DNA of 64,000 bases, taken from the NCBI GenBank assembly GCA_948567375.1, contig OX419761.1, positions 45,820,501-45,884,500 of the forward strand, given 5' to 3'. A model generated the notes under the pieces. The model was given only the letters and a program-made list of their open reading frames with translations, was not told where the DNA came from and did not search any database. This document shows, one piece after another, positions 1-12,139 of the stretch. This DNA is from Lunularia cruciata. Taxonomy: Eukaryota; Streptophyta; Marchantiopsida; Lunulariales; Lunulariaceae. The translations under genes and the position numbers were made by a program. Every line of letters begins with the position of its first letter. The stretch's first letter is position 1.

Positions 1-2703
1 GCAAATTCAGCAATGGCAAGACATTCATCCCAATTGGTATGGTGGACATTGACAAAGGCACGCAACATTTCCTCCAATTTACGATTTGCACGTTCGGTTT
101 GTCCATCAGTTTGAGGATGATAGGCCGTGGATAAAGCAAGCTTGGTGCCGAGTATCTAAAAGAGTGCTTGCCAAAACTTCCCGATAAAGTGAGGATCACT
201 GTCTGAGATGAGTACGCGTGGCATTCCATGATGCTTGAAGACATTGTTGAAGTAGATTTGTGCTAAGGTTGGAGCATCCATGGTATCACAGGTTGGTGCC
301 AAGTGGATTTGCTTACTAAGCTTATCTACAAACACCACGATGGCGGTGTGTCCTTGTTTTGTCTTTGGCAAGGATGTGATGAGATCCAAGCTCACATGCT
401 CCCAACGAGCTGATGGAACGACAAGCGGTTGAAGAAGTCCACCCGGCTTCTGGTTGCTGGCCTTGTTACGTTGGCAACTCTCACATGATTGGACAAATTC
501 TCAAACATCCCGTGTCATGTTGGGCCACCACCATTGACGTTGGAGGGTGCCCAAGGTCTTGTCCACACCCATGTGACCAGCGATGGGTAAATCATGGGCT
601 TCTTGAAGGCGTACAAGTCGAAGATCACCTTTGGCTGGAACATAGATCCGGTCTGCATGGAATAGAAGGCCTTCCTTGAAGGAGAAGGTGTTGTACTCCT
701 TGTCACTTGTTGTTAGCCGACCATGTACCATTTGGAAGAAGGATCTTGCTATAGAGCTAACCGAAACTCGTTATGAATCTTGGGATCAATTGACACCGTC
801 GTAATTGCTGCCGCAATGAGAGGAAGAGACTTCAAATCAGGTCGTCGTGATAGAGCATCAGGGATGACATGGAACCGACCTGGTTTGTACTCAAGTTTGA
901 TGTTGAACAATTGGAGTTGCTCTTCCCATCAATGATGTTGACTCTTCATGTGCTCTAGGTGTAAGGTCTGCAACAATGGCTTGTGATCAATTTGCATGAT
1001 CACCTGTTTTCCCAAGAGATAATGCCTCCATACCTTGGTGGCATATACCATTGCAAGTTGTTCCCGATCTCAAGCAGAGTAATTTCTTTCAGCTGTATTT
1101 AGTCGGCGAGACACAAAGGCAATAGGATGTAGTCCATTTGGAAATTCTTGTTGCAACACAGCTCCAATTGCAAAGTTAGAAGCATCAAAATCAACCACAC
1201 AAGGTAGTTGAGGATCATATGGTTGAAGAATGGGTCTTGAAGACACCATATGCATTAACTTCTGGAATGCTTCTTCATGCTTGGTGGTCCATTGGAAGCT
1301 CTAGTTCTTTCCCAAGAGGTCAGTCAATGGTGCAGCCACATGAGCATAATGGTGGATGAACCGTCAATAAAAACTGGCCAATCCATTGAATGCTTGTACT
1401 TTGGTAGCATCCTTCGGGGTAAGCCAATCAGTAATGGCCTTGATCTTCTCTTCTTCCATCTTGATCCCCTTTGATGAGATCTTATGATCCAAGAAGGTAA
1501 CCTCCTTCTACCAAAAAGCACACTTTGACTTCTTGCAGTAGAATTTCCACTGTCGTAGTCGTCTTAGGACTTCTCGCACATGATTCTTGTGTTTTGCCTT
1601 TGCCCTACTATAGATTAAGATATCATCTAAGAACACTACCACGGACTGATCCAATAGTCCCTCCAACACCCGATGCATCTGATCCATGAAGACTGTTGGA
1701 GCATTAGTGAGTCCAAAAGGTAGAACTCTCCACTCAAAATGTCCATACCTTGTGCGAAAGGCAGTCTTTTGCATGTCCTCTCCTTCAATAGGAATTTGCC
1801 AATAGCCGCTACGAAGATCTAGCTTGGAAAAGTAGCGTGCTCCACTTAATTGATCAAGCAAGTCATCGATCCAAGGCAAGGAATATGCATTCTTCACGGT
1901 TTGCTTATTGAGACCACGGTAATCAATACAAAAACGAAGTCCTCCATCCTTCTTTGGAACAAATAGTACCGGTGCTCCCCACGGAGAGGTACTATGTCAT
2001 ATGAAGTCCTTCTCCAACAACTCTGTAAGTGTTGTTTGCAACTCCTCCAACTCCTTTGGTGAGAGCCGATAGATTGGTCTACTCACTGGAGTACTCCCTG
2101 GCAATAACTTGATCTTGAAGGGCATACCTCAATCAAAGGGTAATCCCTTGGGCAGATCATCCGGAAACACATCTACAAACTCCTGAACTATCTGATCAAC
2201 CGTTGCTTGATGCGGCACTTGGCCCTCCTCAGATTGTTCTTGTGCAATCGGCTTGATCCACACCGCAAATACAGACTTATCTTCCTCCAAAGCTTGCTCT
2301 ATGGCTGCTTCATTAACAAACTTCCCTTCTAGGGACTCATCTCTCTTCCAAGCTTGCTCCATGGTTACCTTCCTGGCAAACTTCCCATCTTGGGACTCAT
2401 CTCCCTTCCAGATTTTCTCTATGGCTATCTTCTCAACAAACTTCCCATCTTGGGACTGACTATTCTTAGGTGTCTTACTTAGAGCACTAGACAACCTAAT
2501 CGGAAATTCCTACCTAGGTGTTGTACTTTAATTTGACATCGGGTCCAATCGAATTAAACCTTATGACGTTCAAGCCAAGGTAGACCCAAAATGATATCAT
2601 AGTGTAGAGGTGCCACTACAAACCTCATACACTCCAAATACTCCTTCCCAATCTTGAAGGTAACAGGATGCGAGGTGCGGAATGCAGAACCTTTTCTACC
2701 ATC
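1..2703 (-). pseudogene. Element A, 3' half: decayed Ty3/gypsy pol (RT, RNase H, integrase), runs off the window
   Basis: Minus-strand translation gives, from right to left, the end of a retropepsin with the D-I-I-L-G-L-P-W motif (2554-2700), a spacer, reverse transcriptase (1508-2120, catalytic F-L-D-D, about 1620), RNase H (1070-1255, with D-F-D-A-S), the integrase zinc-binding segment (501-731, G-H-M-G-V-D-K) and the integrase core (156-395, D-S-D-P-H-F). The [11 protein letters not shown] motif lies at about 90-130. In-frame stops split it throughout, for example near 155, 498, 1069, 1507 and 2128, so it is inactive. The protease is interrupted at 2703 by element B and resumes at 12591. 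The 3' LTR must lie left of the window. Confidence 0.9.
2281..2460 (-). repeat. Three tandem 60-bp units in the protease-RT spacer of element A
   Basis: Three consecutive 60-bp units (2281-2340, 2341-2400, 2401-2460) each contain an ACTTCCC..T..GGGACT block. On the minus strand they encode a charged repeat of about 20 residues with a core like D-E-S-x-x-G-K-F. The array stays in frame, so it probably expanded while the polyprotein was still translated. Confidence 0.75.
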
Positions 2704-2808
2704 TGTCGTGCGTATATACATCGCTACACAACATACATCGCTGTCAACATCATACACTATAAAAGCACAACTCACACATAAGTCACGCATAGACTCTAAA
2801 GTGCCACA
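2704..2808 (-). repeat. Extra terminal 105-bp copy of the start of the element B LTR
   Basis: This 105-bp segment is identical, base for base by eye, to 3261-3365, which is the first part of the complete LTR. Here it lies beyond the LTR, directly against the CATC target-site duplication. The junction with the LTR end at 2809-2810 reads like a joined U5-U3 end that has lost the terminal CA. Confidence 0.85.
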
Positions 2809-2809
2809 A

Positions 2810-3365
2810 TAATCAGATTGCTTAACATTCTCAACTCAACTCAACTCAGATCAGTACTTGATCTGTCACTCTATAAACTGCCAACAACTGGGCACTGATT
2901 ACAGTCAAGCCACACCCACTCAAGCATAGAGAATCCAGGTGACGCTCGCCGGCCTCTGTCCACCATAGCCAGGAACTCAAAGGCTCAACATCAGAGAAGT
3001 GAGCTCTTTGGAGCTCACTTTGAAACTATACCCCCTGGACTTGAGCTAGCCCTGAAACCCTAACGGTCCCACTGACGGCACACTCGACGGTGCAAACGGT
3101 GCAAAGTGACGGTGGGCCCCACCGTGAAGTCAGTACCCCGAACACGAAATCTAACCGTCGGAAAGTAGTCCCTGAGAAATAGCTAGAATAACTCTAACTA
3201 CCATCACTGGAACTCCAGTGTCCGAGCATCTAGATGCGGAACTACAAATGGCGTGACAGCTGTCGTGCGTATATACATCGCTACACAACATACATCGCTG
3301 TCAACATCATACACTATAAAAGCACAACTCACACATAAGTCACGCATAGACTCTAAAGTGCCACA
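2810..3365 (-). repeat. Complete 3' LTR of element B (about 556 bp)
   Basis: In element orientation it begins TGTGGCAC at 3365, immediately after a polypurine tract, and runs to GATTA at 2810. The 449 bp from 2810 to 3258 match 12142-12590 except for about ten differences, all of them transitions. It contains a TATA-like TTTTATAG in its first 60 bp and a telobox-like AAACCCTAA (plus strand, about 3054). The palindrome GACAGCTGTC lies at 3255-3264. Confidence 0.8.
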
Positions 3366-3376
3366 ATCGCCCCCCT
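3366..3376 (-). promoter_or_regulatory. Polypurine tract of element B
   Basis: In element orientation the sequence is AGGGGGGCGAT, directly before the TGTGGCAC start of the LTR. A purine run here is what primes plus-strand synthesis in LTR elements, and its place fixes where the LTR begins. Confidence 0.75.
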
Positions 3377-3534
3377 AGCTGGCGGTTAGGTCCCTCTAAC
3401 TCCAGATAGCCATCTACTCTAAGTATATGGTATACCCTCTAATGGGCAAAGATCAGGAGGCCGGGTGCTATGGAGCCCCATCGTTAGTCGCATGTCTGCA
3501 ATCTATACCATATAAAGAATGAACTAGCTATAGG

Positions 3535-5200
3535 TCAAGTACATCTAGGACATAACCACTGTCCCTGAGGAACCACCATGAGGGGAGGAGTCATACATGC
3601 CATATGCCATCCTCTCGAACAGCTATCACACAATAACATAGTAGCAGCTCCACCAGAAAAGCCACATAACATACACCTCAAGCTTGCACGTACAAGTGCC
3701 AAGCTTGGGTCTATAGTACCATCAATGTTTGGGAGGTGGCATGGCGCACAATTGCGCACATGATCCTTCCAAACAACACCATCACGTCCTTCTAACACAA
3801 GGACTCCAGATGGCAAAACCTCGCGCACTCTCAAGATAGTGCGGCCTGTAGAAACATCAAGTGTCGTCGGTGCTGTCTGCTGTAGATATACATAGTCGCC
3901 TGGATGAAATCGACGGATTGAGGGTCTATAACCTCCTCCTCGAATGGTAGCATAGCGTAAAGTATCTCTATGCTGAGCAATCGCCAAGTTCTCGAAGGCC
4001 ATCGGCATCACTCTCCGAAAGATCTCTACCCGCTGAGAACATGCGCTCATCCATACATCAGGGTCATCCAAGTCCAAAACTACAGTAGCATCTCGACGAA
4101 TGGCTGCATGTAAATCTGGATCTCGTCCATAGAGTAGAAAGTATGGAGAGAAGGATGCTAAGGAGGCGTGCCGGCTGAACCGATAGCCCATGGCCAACCA
4201 AGGTAACTGGAGATCCCAATCTCCCAAGTGGCCTCTCTGCAAACCATACTTTTGCAATCCTCTCTTCACCCTCTGAACCACTCTCTCTGCTAAGCCATCT
4301 GCCTCAGGGTGATCTCGGGATGTAGTACGATGATCAATCAAAGCCTTGTCACACAAGACCTAAAACTCTCCCAAGAACTCTGTACCCTGATCAGTCAAAA
4401 CCTCAGCTGGTGCACCAAAATGACTAAGAACTCGATCCAGGAATGAGTAAGCTGTCCCTTCACTAGACTTGTCAGGAAGTGCCACCAACTCAATCCACTT
4501 GGAGAAGTGCTCCACCATCACCAAAACATACCGATGATGTCTCACAGTCAGCGGTAAAGGTCCGGCGAAGTCCAAACTCCAACGGTAACCCAATCCCATG
4601 ATAGGTAATGGGTGTAACTGTGGCGTAGGAGCATTGAATGATGCTCTAACTCGGTCACAAACCACACATCTGGCAACAAACTGCTGTACCTCGGTCTACA
4701 TACCGCGCCACCAATAATGACTCTGGAGTAAGCTATATGTACGCTTTACTCCAAAATGTCCTAGCTCCTCATGAGCATGACGGACCAACTGTGGTCTCTG
4801 TGATGGAAGTGGTACTACTCGCACTCTACCATCCTCCCATACACGCAAAAGGTGTCTACCCTCCAATCTGAACCATCTGGCTCGCTGAAGAACACGGTCT
4901 CTCTCCTTGGCCCCAACTGTGCCACCCACAACACCAGTGCAAAGATAGTCCATCACTAAGACATCATCATGAATGTCTCGCTGAACTGTACCAATATCTT
5001 CACTCTCTGGATCTGTGACCTCAATAACTCCTCCTGTATGCGCTAAGAGAGATACCACCAATGTCTCTGCAAATATACACAAAAAGGCTGATGCATGCCA
5101 ACCTGGCACCATCTCCTCATCTGTCTCACCATGCCAGCGTGCTCCGGTCTGATCCTGCTGGCTGGGACATGGGTTTCTACAACCCATCTGCATCACGGTT
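3535..5200 (-). pseudogene. Element B integrase with C-terminal PHD finger
   Basis: The N-terminal zinc-binding half shows H-x3-H spacing in H-E-E-L-G-H-F-G (about 4750), followed by the C-x2-C half near 4665. Catalytic residues of the DDE core are visible: W-S-L-D-F-A-G, E-V-L-T-D-Q-G-T-E-F, and the Glu in D-G-L-A-E-R-V. A basic C-terminal domain follows. The last 50 residues (about 3537-3690) form a C4HC3 PHD finger: C-M-L-C, L-L-C-D-S-C, G-W-H-M-A-C and W-L-C-P-R-C. PHD fingers read histone H3 tails, so this may guide integration to chromatin, the role chromodomains play in chromoviruses. Stops at about 4694 and 4357 and a frameshift near 5180 inactivate it. Confidence 0.85.
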
Positions 5201-5204
5201 CACC

Positions 5205-6650
5205 ACTCCAGGTCTGTGAACAACCGTGAAATCATACTCCTGTAAAATCAGAGCCCATCGTGCAAGCTACCCTAAAAGCTTGTCGGACTCCATCAACCAC
5301 TTCAGCGGCTGATGATCAGTGATGAGAGTGAAGGGGTTACCAAATAGGTAACATCGGAAATGTGCTACTGCCCAAACTGCTGCCAAGCACTCTCCCTCAT
5401 ATGAACTATACTTCGCCTCCGCTGAATTGTTGGAGCGACTAGCATAGGCCACCACAAACTCCTTCTCCTCATCATCATGTTGGGTGAGCACCGCTCCAAG
5501 CCCCAACATACTCCAATCAGTGTGAATCTGAAATGGTCGTCCCCTGATCGGTCTCCTCAAAATAGGAGCAGATGTCAACCTCTCCTTGAGCTCTACAAAA
5601 GCTCTCTCCTGCTCAACTCCCCAACACCACTCCTGTGTAAGCTTGGTCAGCTTCGTCAAGGCCTTGGCAATGGCACTAAATCCTCTAACATAGCGGCGAT
5701 AGAAGTTCGCCAACCCAAGGAATGCTCGCACTTTGCTCACATCCGTAGGCCGAGGAATACGTGCAATAGCCTCCACCTTGGTCTGCTGAACACCAAGTCC
5801 TCCGGGGTAGATAGTGTGACCCAAATACTCAACCTGCTCATGGAAGAACCTACACTTCCCAGGATGTAATTTGAGTCCATGAGATCTCAACCTCTCAAAC
5901 ACCTCCAACAACTGTCTCTCATGCTCCTCCACAGTAGTGCTATACACCAAAATGTCATCAATATAGCACCGAGCAAAATCCAATCCAGCTAGGATCCTAT
6001 CCATGACCCTTTGGAACTCAGCAGGAGCATTCTTCAACCCAAATGGTAAGAATCTCCACTGATATAACACATCCTTGCCGTGAGGATCAATAGTCCAAAA
6101 TGTTGTCTTGGACTTATCTTCCTCCCTGATCGGCAACTGATGATATCCCGCTCGAAGATCCAAAGTACTGAAGACCTTTGCATGCCCAATCGCATCAAAA
6201 ATCTCCTCCGGTGTAGGCATGGCATACCGATCAGCCCTGGTCTGTCGGTTGATAGGACGGTAATCTCCACACATCCGCCTATCTGTATAGTTGCCATGCA
6301 TATCCTTCTTGGCTGGCATCACTGTCGCTGATGCATACTCTCCATGTGAAATCTCCACCAAACCAGCCTCAAAAAGGTCACTACTCCGGCTCTGAATCAA
6401 TGTCCTCTCCATCTCACTATATCGATAAGGACGTCGGAAAATAGGTGTGTCGCTAGTCAGCTCAATCCGTATACCAGGTCCCTTCAGATCACCCAAATCC
6501 TTCATACTGAAGGCAAAACAACTCGTGTGACTCCTCAAGAACCTCCAAACCCTCCGTCTTTCCTCTCCAGTAAGCTTGGGTCCAAGATCTGGCTCCCAAG
6601 TATCCTCTGTAACTATAGTAGGAGTGGAAGACGTACTGACTGGCTGCTAC
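5205..6650 (-). pseudogene. Element B reverse transcriptase and RNase H
   Basis: An open stretch of 423 codons (5267-6538) contains RT motifs: C-G-D-Y-R-P-I-N, L-D-L-R-A-G-Y-H-Q, L-P-F-G-L-K-N-A-P and catalytic Y-I-D-D (about 5960). RNase H follows with H-T-D-W-S, S-Y-E-G-E and I-T-D-H-Q-P-L-K-W. Translation continues past a stop at 5267 through an R-W-A-L-I-L-Q-E-Y segment to about 5205, then meets another stop. It shares its frame with gag, protease and methyltransferase, so the ancestral element probably made one long polyprotein. Confidence 0.9.
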
Positions 6651-6989
6651 ACTGGGCCCTTGGGAGCAATGGTGTCATGCTCCCGACCACTAGAGGTCCC
6701 AACCTCTGTGTGAAAAACTCCCTCCACTCTGGCTGCAAGCTCCATACGTCCTCTGGCTGCATCCCATGTGGACCAAGGGTGTAATCCAAGTAGCCCACGC
6801 TCACCTGGATGGACTCCAAGTAGACCACTCTCCCTAGTAGCTACTGGATGTGTCCCAAGAATACCATGTCCACTCGGTCCATCGCCCCCAGCATGTGCCT
6901 GAATCGTCTTGATAGGCACAGGGCTCACAAGTGTCCGAGTGGTGATGCCTATCAAGCGCATCCTACGCTGCTCTGCCAAACCAAGGCTC

Positions 6990-8461
6990 ACAATTCAGGT
7001 CAAACAGTTCAGGTCCATAGCCTGACCTAACACCTGACGCTTGGATGCCTCTGACACTGCTGGAACAACGGTAATACCGGTGCAAAAACCCATCACCCGC
7101 TCTCTCTCATCAGCATTGGGCTCCACCAACTGCTGTAACTATGAGTCCCAAACAAGTCCAGGTCCTCCCTCTCGAAAAGCATGAGAGCCTGGGAAACTCA
7201 TGAGTGTGGGAAATGCAGCTCTAGGCTGTCCAACTAGGTTCACCACTGCCATAGGTGACCTATCAGCCACTACCACTGTCTGAGACTGACGTCCAGCATC
7301 CAAGATATCATCAACAAGAATGTGGTCTAGTCACTGAATCCCATCATAACTACGCTGTAGAACCTCTTTGGGTAAAAGGTTCGTCCACCAAAGACGAAGA
7401 CGATGAGCCCGTGATCCCACTCTGGCTGCATCTAACAATACAGCAGGTCCCATCCAAGAATGGACCTGATGTGTACTCGCCACCACTCTAGTGCGAGAAT
7501 CACCCATCAATGGAACGTTCTCCAAAAGGTAAGCTGGAGAAACAGACTGATGAACCTGGAGATGTCGTAGTATCCGTAACATCTCCCAAAACACACCAGA
7601 ACGAGGATCCTGAAGACCCAAACCGCGGCCCGCACGTGTATGTCCCTGACATGGCCATCCAGAAATCACCAAGTGAATAGGCCCATGTCTCTCTAGGTCA
7701 TGCGCCCCCAATAAGGAAATGTCTCCTGGTAAGGCCTTCTGGTAACCTCTGACTGCTGACATCGGTAATAACTCCGGATACCGATAGGCCAAGTGTGCCA
7801 CATGATGTAGAGAGACTCGCCTAGCAGTCTCATCTCTCTCTACATACAAGTACCTCTGTACTCGGATACCCGCCTGTAACACCGCAGCTAGTCCGGTGCT
7901 GATCCCACCAAACAACTCCAATAGGCATATCCCCTCTACTAGATACTGCCAAGCAATGAGTGTGGTATCCAGAGGTGTCAAAGCAATCGCCTCTGGAGGC
8001 TCATCCTCACATTCATCCCCTGATGGTACGAAGGCTCCACTCCAAGCCTGCTGCACCAACTGATCCGCATGCTGCTGCAATGCCTCCTCTGAACTCCACA
8101 ATGGAACATCCAAGGTGGATGGAACAATCCCACTCGTACTCCATAGCCGAGTGATCTCCTCTGGTACTGGAGTATCCTCTGCATGGGCGTTCCCCTCCAA
8201 CAAGTCACCAGGCCAAGTAACTGCACCGCTGAAAGCCAAAACTGATGCTGCCATAGTCCCAGACTGTAGTGAGCCAAGACTGCCACTACTGAAGCGTACT
8301 GGTAGGCGACATACCCGTCCCTCACCAGACTGCCAACCAGGTCTATAAGAGGCTGTCTCCTCCCAATAGTCAATACTGAAACCCATAGGGTATAACACTG
8401 CTCCCCCAACTAGCACATCATAGGACTCAGCTATCGTCGCAATAGCCTGAGCTCTCACCAC
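6990..8461 (-). pseudogene. DNMT3-like C5 cytosine methyltransferase domain inside the element B polyprotein
   Basis: The segment begins with the tail of the retropepsin (Y-D-V-L-V-G-G, about 8420). The methyltransferase follows: motif I L-L-E-L-F-G-G (about 7920), motif II Y-V-E-R-D-E, motif IV G-W-P-C-Q-G with the catalytic Cys (about 7650), motif VI L-L-E-N-V (about 7510), motif VIII A-H-R-L-R-L-W-W-T-N (about 7400), then motif IX-X-like E-R-V-M-G-F and R-Q-V-L-G-Q-A-M-D (about 7080-7020). The A-H-R-x-R-x-x-W-x-N form and compact layout resemble the DNMT3/DRM type rather than DNMT1 or CMT. It would methylate cytosine in DNA. Stops interrupt the C-terminal third at about 7332, 7140 and 6996; several could be TGG changed to TAG or TGA. 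Methyltransferases captured by retrotransposons have been reported in dinoflagellates and charophyte algae. Confidence 0.9.
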
Positions 8462-8485
8462 TGAGCTATCAGTCGGATGACCAGG

Positions 8486-10920
8486 CTAAACTTGGACAAC
8501 AAGCTCCCCACGTGTGATGTACTGTGTCGAACCACCACCTAGAGATGTCTGGATCTGAAATGGACACCTCTCCACATCGGTCTTCCGTAACTCCAGACCA
8601 ACAACTGCAGCCTTCCCCAACATAAGGGGCTGCGCACCAGAGTCTAACAAGACTCTCTGTGGTGTATAGACCTTCCCTGAAGGTCCTACCAAACGAAAGA
8701 TCCCCCTCTGGTTATCCAATAGGACAACACCAGGTGTAAACCGCGCTCTCTCAAAGGCCGGTCTAGTTGGCAACTCCTCCAGTCTAGCCGCTGCTGCCTG
8801 CCATAAACCACTGGTCGCTGAACGGATCCCATGCTCCTCAACCAAGTCAGCTCCACTACCAACCACCTCTGCTCTAGTAGTAGGAACTGCACCATCCCTA
8901 CTCTCACACAACGTGGCAGCCAACCGGAACACTGGGGCTGGGTCAACTCCCAATGTAAACATGTCACTGGCTGAAAATAAAGGATGCCGCATAATCAGCT
9001 GAGCCGCCCCCAACATCATGCTAGACTTAGTCTGTGTAGTAGCAGGTGGTTGACTAGCAGGTACTCCATCAGGTACTCCATCACCACCTACCACACCTGC
9101 ACTGGGACGTCTAGGAACCATGGATGTCGTCTGCAATGCCTCAGATAGCGTGAAAGACTGGGGAAGTCTGACCTGTCTCCCAACCTCTCCTCTCTGTGGG
9201 TCCAACTCCACTGATGCTCCTCTAGGCTCTGGAGCACGTACTGCACTCCTAGTCACTGCTGCAGATGCATCCACCTGTGCTGCTCCGCACATGAAGTCCA
9301 AAGCATCTCTATCACCAGCATATGAGGTAGAAGCCTCAGCACCTAAATCTGATCTCCTATGAGCAATAGCCATACTAGCCAATCTCTGCTCCAACTGCTC
9401 AATCCGAGTAGCCATAGTTGTGTCAGAAGTAAGGGCAGGTACTGCACCCCTACTAGGTGTAGATCCTCTACCACCACCTCTACCACCTCGTCCTCCATGA
9501 ACTGGAGCTCCTCTACTACCTGCCATAGTAGCCCTACCACTCCGTAACTCCGGGTGTAGGTCAAAACACCAGTCACTAGTATGACCAAATCTATGGCAAT
9601 GCTCACACTGCCTCTGTGTTGGTTGTGATGCACCAGAGGTATTAGGTCCGCTGCCCTGAGTACACTCTCTCCTATGGTGAGGTCCACCACAAGTCCAACA
9701 AGCAACACCACCACTCACTGGCTGCTGCTGACCCGAAAATGAGGGTAAGGGTCTAACTTCACTAGGCCCTCCACTCGCTCCATAGGATCTGGGCTGTCCA
9801 CCCTGTCCTCGAAAACCAACTGGGCGTGGTGCACTCTGCTGCACTCTAGAAGAAGTCACAACCGTGGATGAGGTCTCTCTACCAAATCCAGCTATCACCA
9901 CTCTCTCCTCCACCATGTTGAGCTCAATACGCTCAGCCAAACCAAAGACTACTGCCAAAGTGGGCGAAGTAGCCTGCAACAACGTAGCATCACGAACTCT
10001 ACGTCGCAACTCCCTGTCCAGTATCCCATACCAAAACTGGACTGCCTGGGCCTCAGTAACTCCCTGAGTGAAACTGATCAGCCGCCTCATGCGAGTATAT
10101 GCCTCGCGTAGGCTCTCTCCAGCCTTCCGCTGGAACTCCTACAAGCTCCTCAGCTTGTCAGTCCGCACTCCCTGGTAGTTCTGCCTCAAACATAGGAAGA
10201 ACTCCACCATGGGGTTAAACCCTGGTACCACACCACCTCCTGCAGCGGTACCTCCACTCGTAGTAGCACTATCTCCAGCTAGTGCACCTCCACTAGCTCC
10301 ACCAACACTACTCGAGCTAGAACTCGTAGGTACAGCCGACCTACTCTTGGCCACCGAACCTGAAGTGATGGAGACATAGTGTGGAGACCAATACTATCTC
10401 CATAACTCAATCTCCTCCAAATGAGCTCTCCTGAACTCATGGTGGTCGTCCATCGGTGGACCCTCCAAGTGCTGAAACAACCCCTTCCATGCCATGAAGG
10501 GTGTGAACAAAGTCGGGTTCCGCATCTGCTGCAGATCACACCAACTATCAAACTCCTGGATGAAGTCATCCAACTCAATGGTACCCACTGTACCAGAGTA
10601 ACGCCTAGGGCCTTTGGAGGCCCCATAAATCTCGTCCATGTCCCACAACAACGGTGCGGACACACCAAGTGCACTCTCAACTGAATCAGCTCCTGTGTCA
10701 AACTCCAACTTAGAGTCAATCTCCTCCCTCACTGGGACCTGAGATACAGGCTGATACCGAGCACCACTCCGAGTAAACCCACTGCGTACTGCAGGGCTAA
10801 CTCCTCTGGAATCTCCAAAGAACTCTGTCGTGACCACGTAACTGCAACAGCAAACCCGAACCACCAACTGCAACCGCAAGTCGCAACTGCAAGTGCCCCA
10901 CCAAGTGCCAACACCAACTA
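8486..10920 (-). pseudogene. Element B gag and protease
   Basis: A capsid-like helical region (about 9950-10880) is followed by a Gly/Ser/Arg-rich linker, two zinc knuckles and a retropepsin. The second knuckle, C-x2-C-x4-H-x4-C starting C-E-H-C (about 9610), is canonical. The first, C-W-T-C-G-G-P-H-H, is one residue short before the last Cys. The protease active site reads L-L-D-S-G-A (about 8645). Stops at about 10394, 10139 and 8486 all lie in one continuous frame with the methyltransferase. The true start is unclear; I place it near 10880-10920. Confidence 0.8.
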
Positions 10921-12139
10921 GACACCACCCACTAATGTAACTCTAACCGAGATAACTACACTAGGGGAAGGGCAACCTGTAACCTGCCATCATAACATGC
11001 ACTCTCACGGTCTGCAGGTCATCACTTCCTGCCTCACCGGAGAGAAACAAAGGTAGTCTCACTGGTCATCACTCCAGCCTCACCACCGAGAGCACACCAG
11101 AGCACCAACGCTCAAAAGTCAAGGCACCTCACACAAACGTGGTGCACAAACAAGAAGTAGAGAATGGAGGGGATCCAATCACAAGAAATCTAAACGAAAA
11201 CCCTCCATCTAATAACACAACACGGGACTGACTCTGCCACCATTTGGCATTTGACATAAGAGTAGTTCGTATCTAAGTCCTAAGCTACCAGGATCACCAA
11301 GAATGGGATCAAACTGCCTCTCCTAGCCAAAGCTACATGTGTATAGATAACAGTGGCACAGTCACTATGACAACAAGTGAGGGTGGACCAGTTGGCTAGA
11401 GCACCAGTCTAGGAACAAGAGATCTAGGGGTCAAACCCTGTTGCGCACAATCTAGCAAGAAAGGCAGATTTTGCCAACCAATGACCAAGATCTACACTAG
11501 ACTAGCTAGCCTCACGCCAGCAAGCTGGCTTGCTGGCCCTTCTGGCCCTTCATAGCCTCTCATAGCCCACAGCCCTATGCCTCGAAGCCTCTAAACGCCG
11601 AAATTCAGCCAAATGAGGCCTTTCTTGTTGCCACTTCGAACCTCCTCCAAAATTGGCGAAACTTCTCCAAATCTGCGAAACTCCTCCAAACTAGCGAAAC
11701 TTCTCCAAATCTGGCCCAAAATCTGACGTAAATCTGACATAAACCCTAAAGATGGATGTCCGCCAAATCCCCCGCTAACTTTCCACTCGAGCCAAATTGA
11801 CAAAATGGGTTTTTCCAAATCACAATTTCATGAGAAGAGCTTTCCAACTCCACCTTCAATTTCACTTTTTGAGCCCAACTCGCAGCAAATTGGTCCTGCC
11901 TTCACCTCCTAAGCTCAAAATCACAACACTGCTCGAAAATTGCTCCTTCTTTGCTCGAAATTTGGCCAGTGCTTCCGCACACCGTCCGCCTAACTGCCAA
12001 ATTTGCATCAACTACACGAGCTTCTGCACACTAGGGAAACACAGAACCTGAATCGAGCTACCACGATCCACCGAGCTTGGAAATACCACCAACACTCAAC
12101 GTTCCTGCACCCGATTTCCCCCTGACTTCACTTCTCTGA
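10921..12139 (-). other. Untranslated leader of element B
   Basis: This 1.2-kb stretch lies between the 5' LTR and gag and has no convincing coding sequence. The bases next to the LTR read TCAGAG, resembling part of an initiator-Met primer-binding site but not a full match. It holds short tandem repeats with a GCGAAAC-TTCTCCAAA core at about 11650-11720 and an 8-bp-arm hairpin CCAGCAAG/CTTGCTGG at about 11518. Confidence 0.6.
11390..11440 (+). repeat. tRNA-like sequence in the element B leader
   Basis: Reading on the plus strand, TTGGCTAGAGCACC resembles a D-arm/A box and GGGGTCAAACCCTG resembles a T-arm/B box, 30 nt apart as in tRNA. The anticodon stem is poor and no acceptor stem is clear. 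It could be a tRNA-derived SINE head captured by the element, or chance. Confidence 0.3.
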
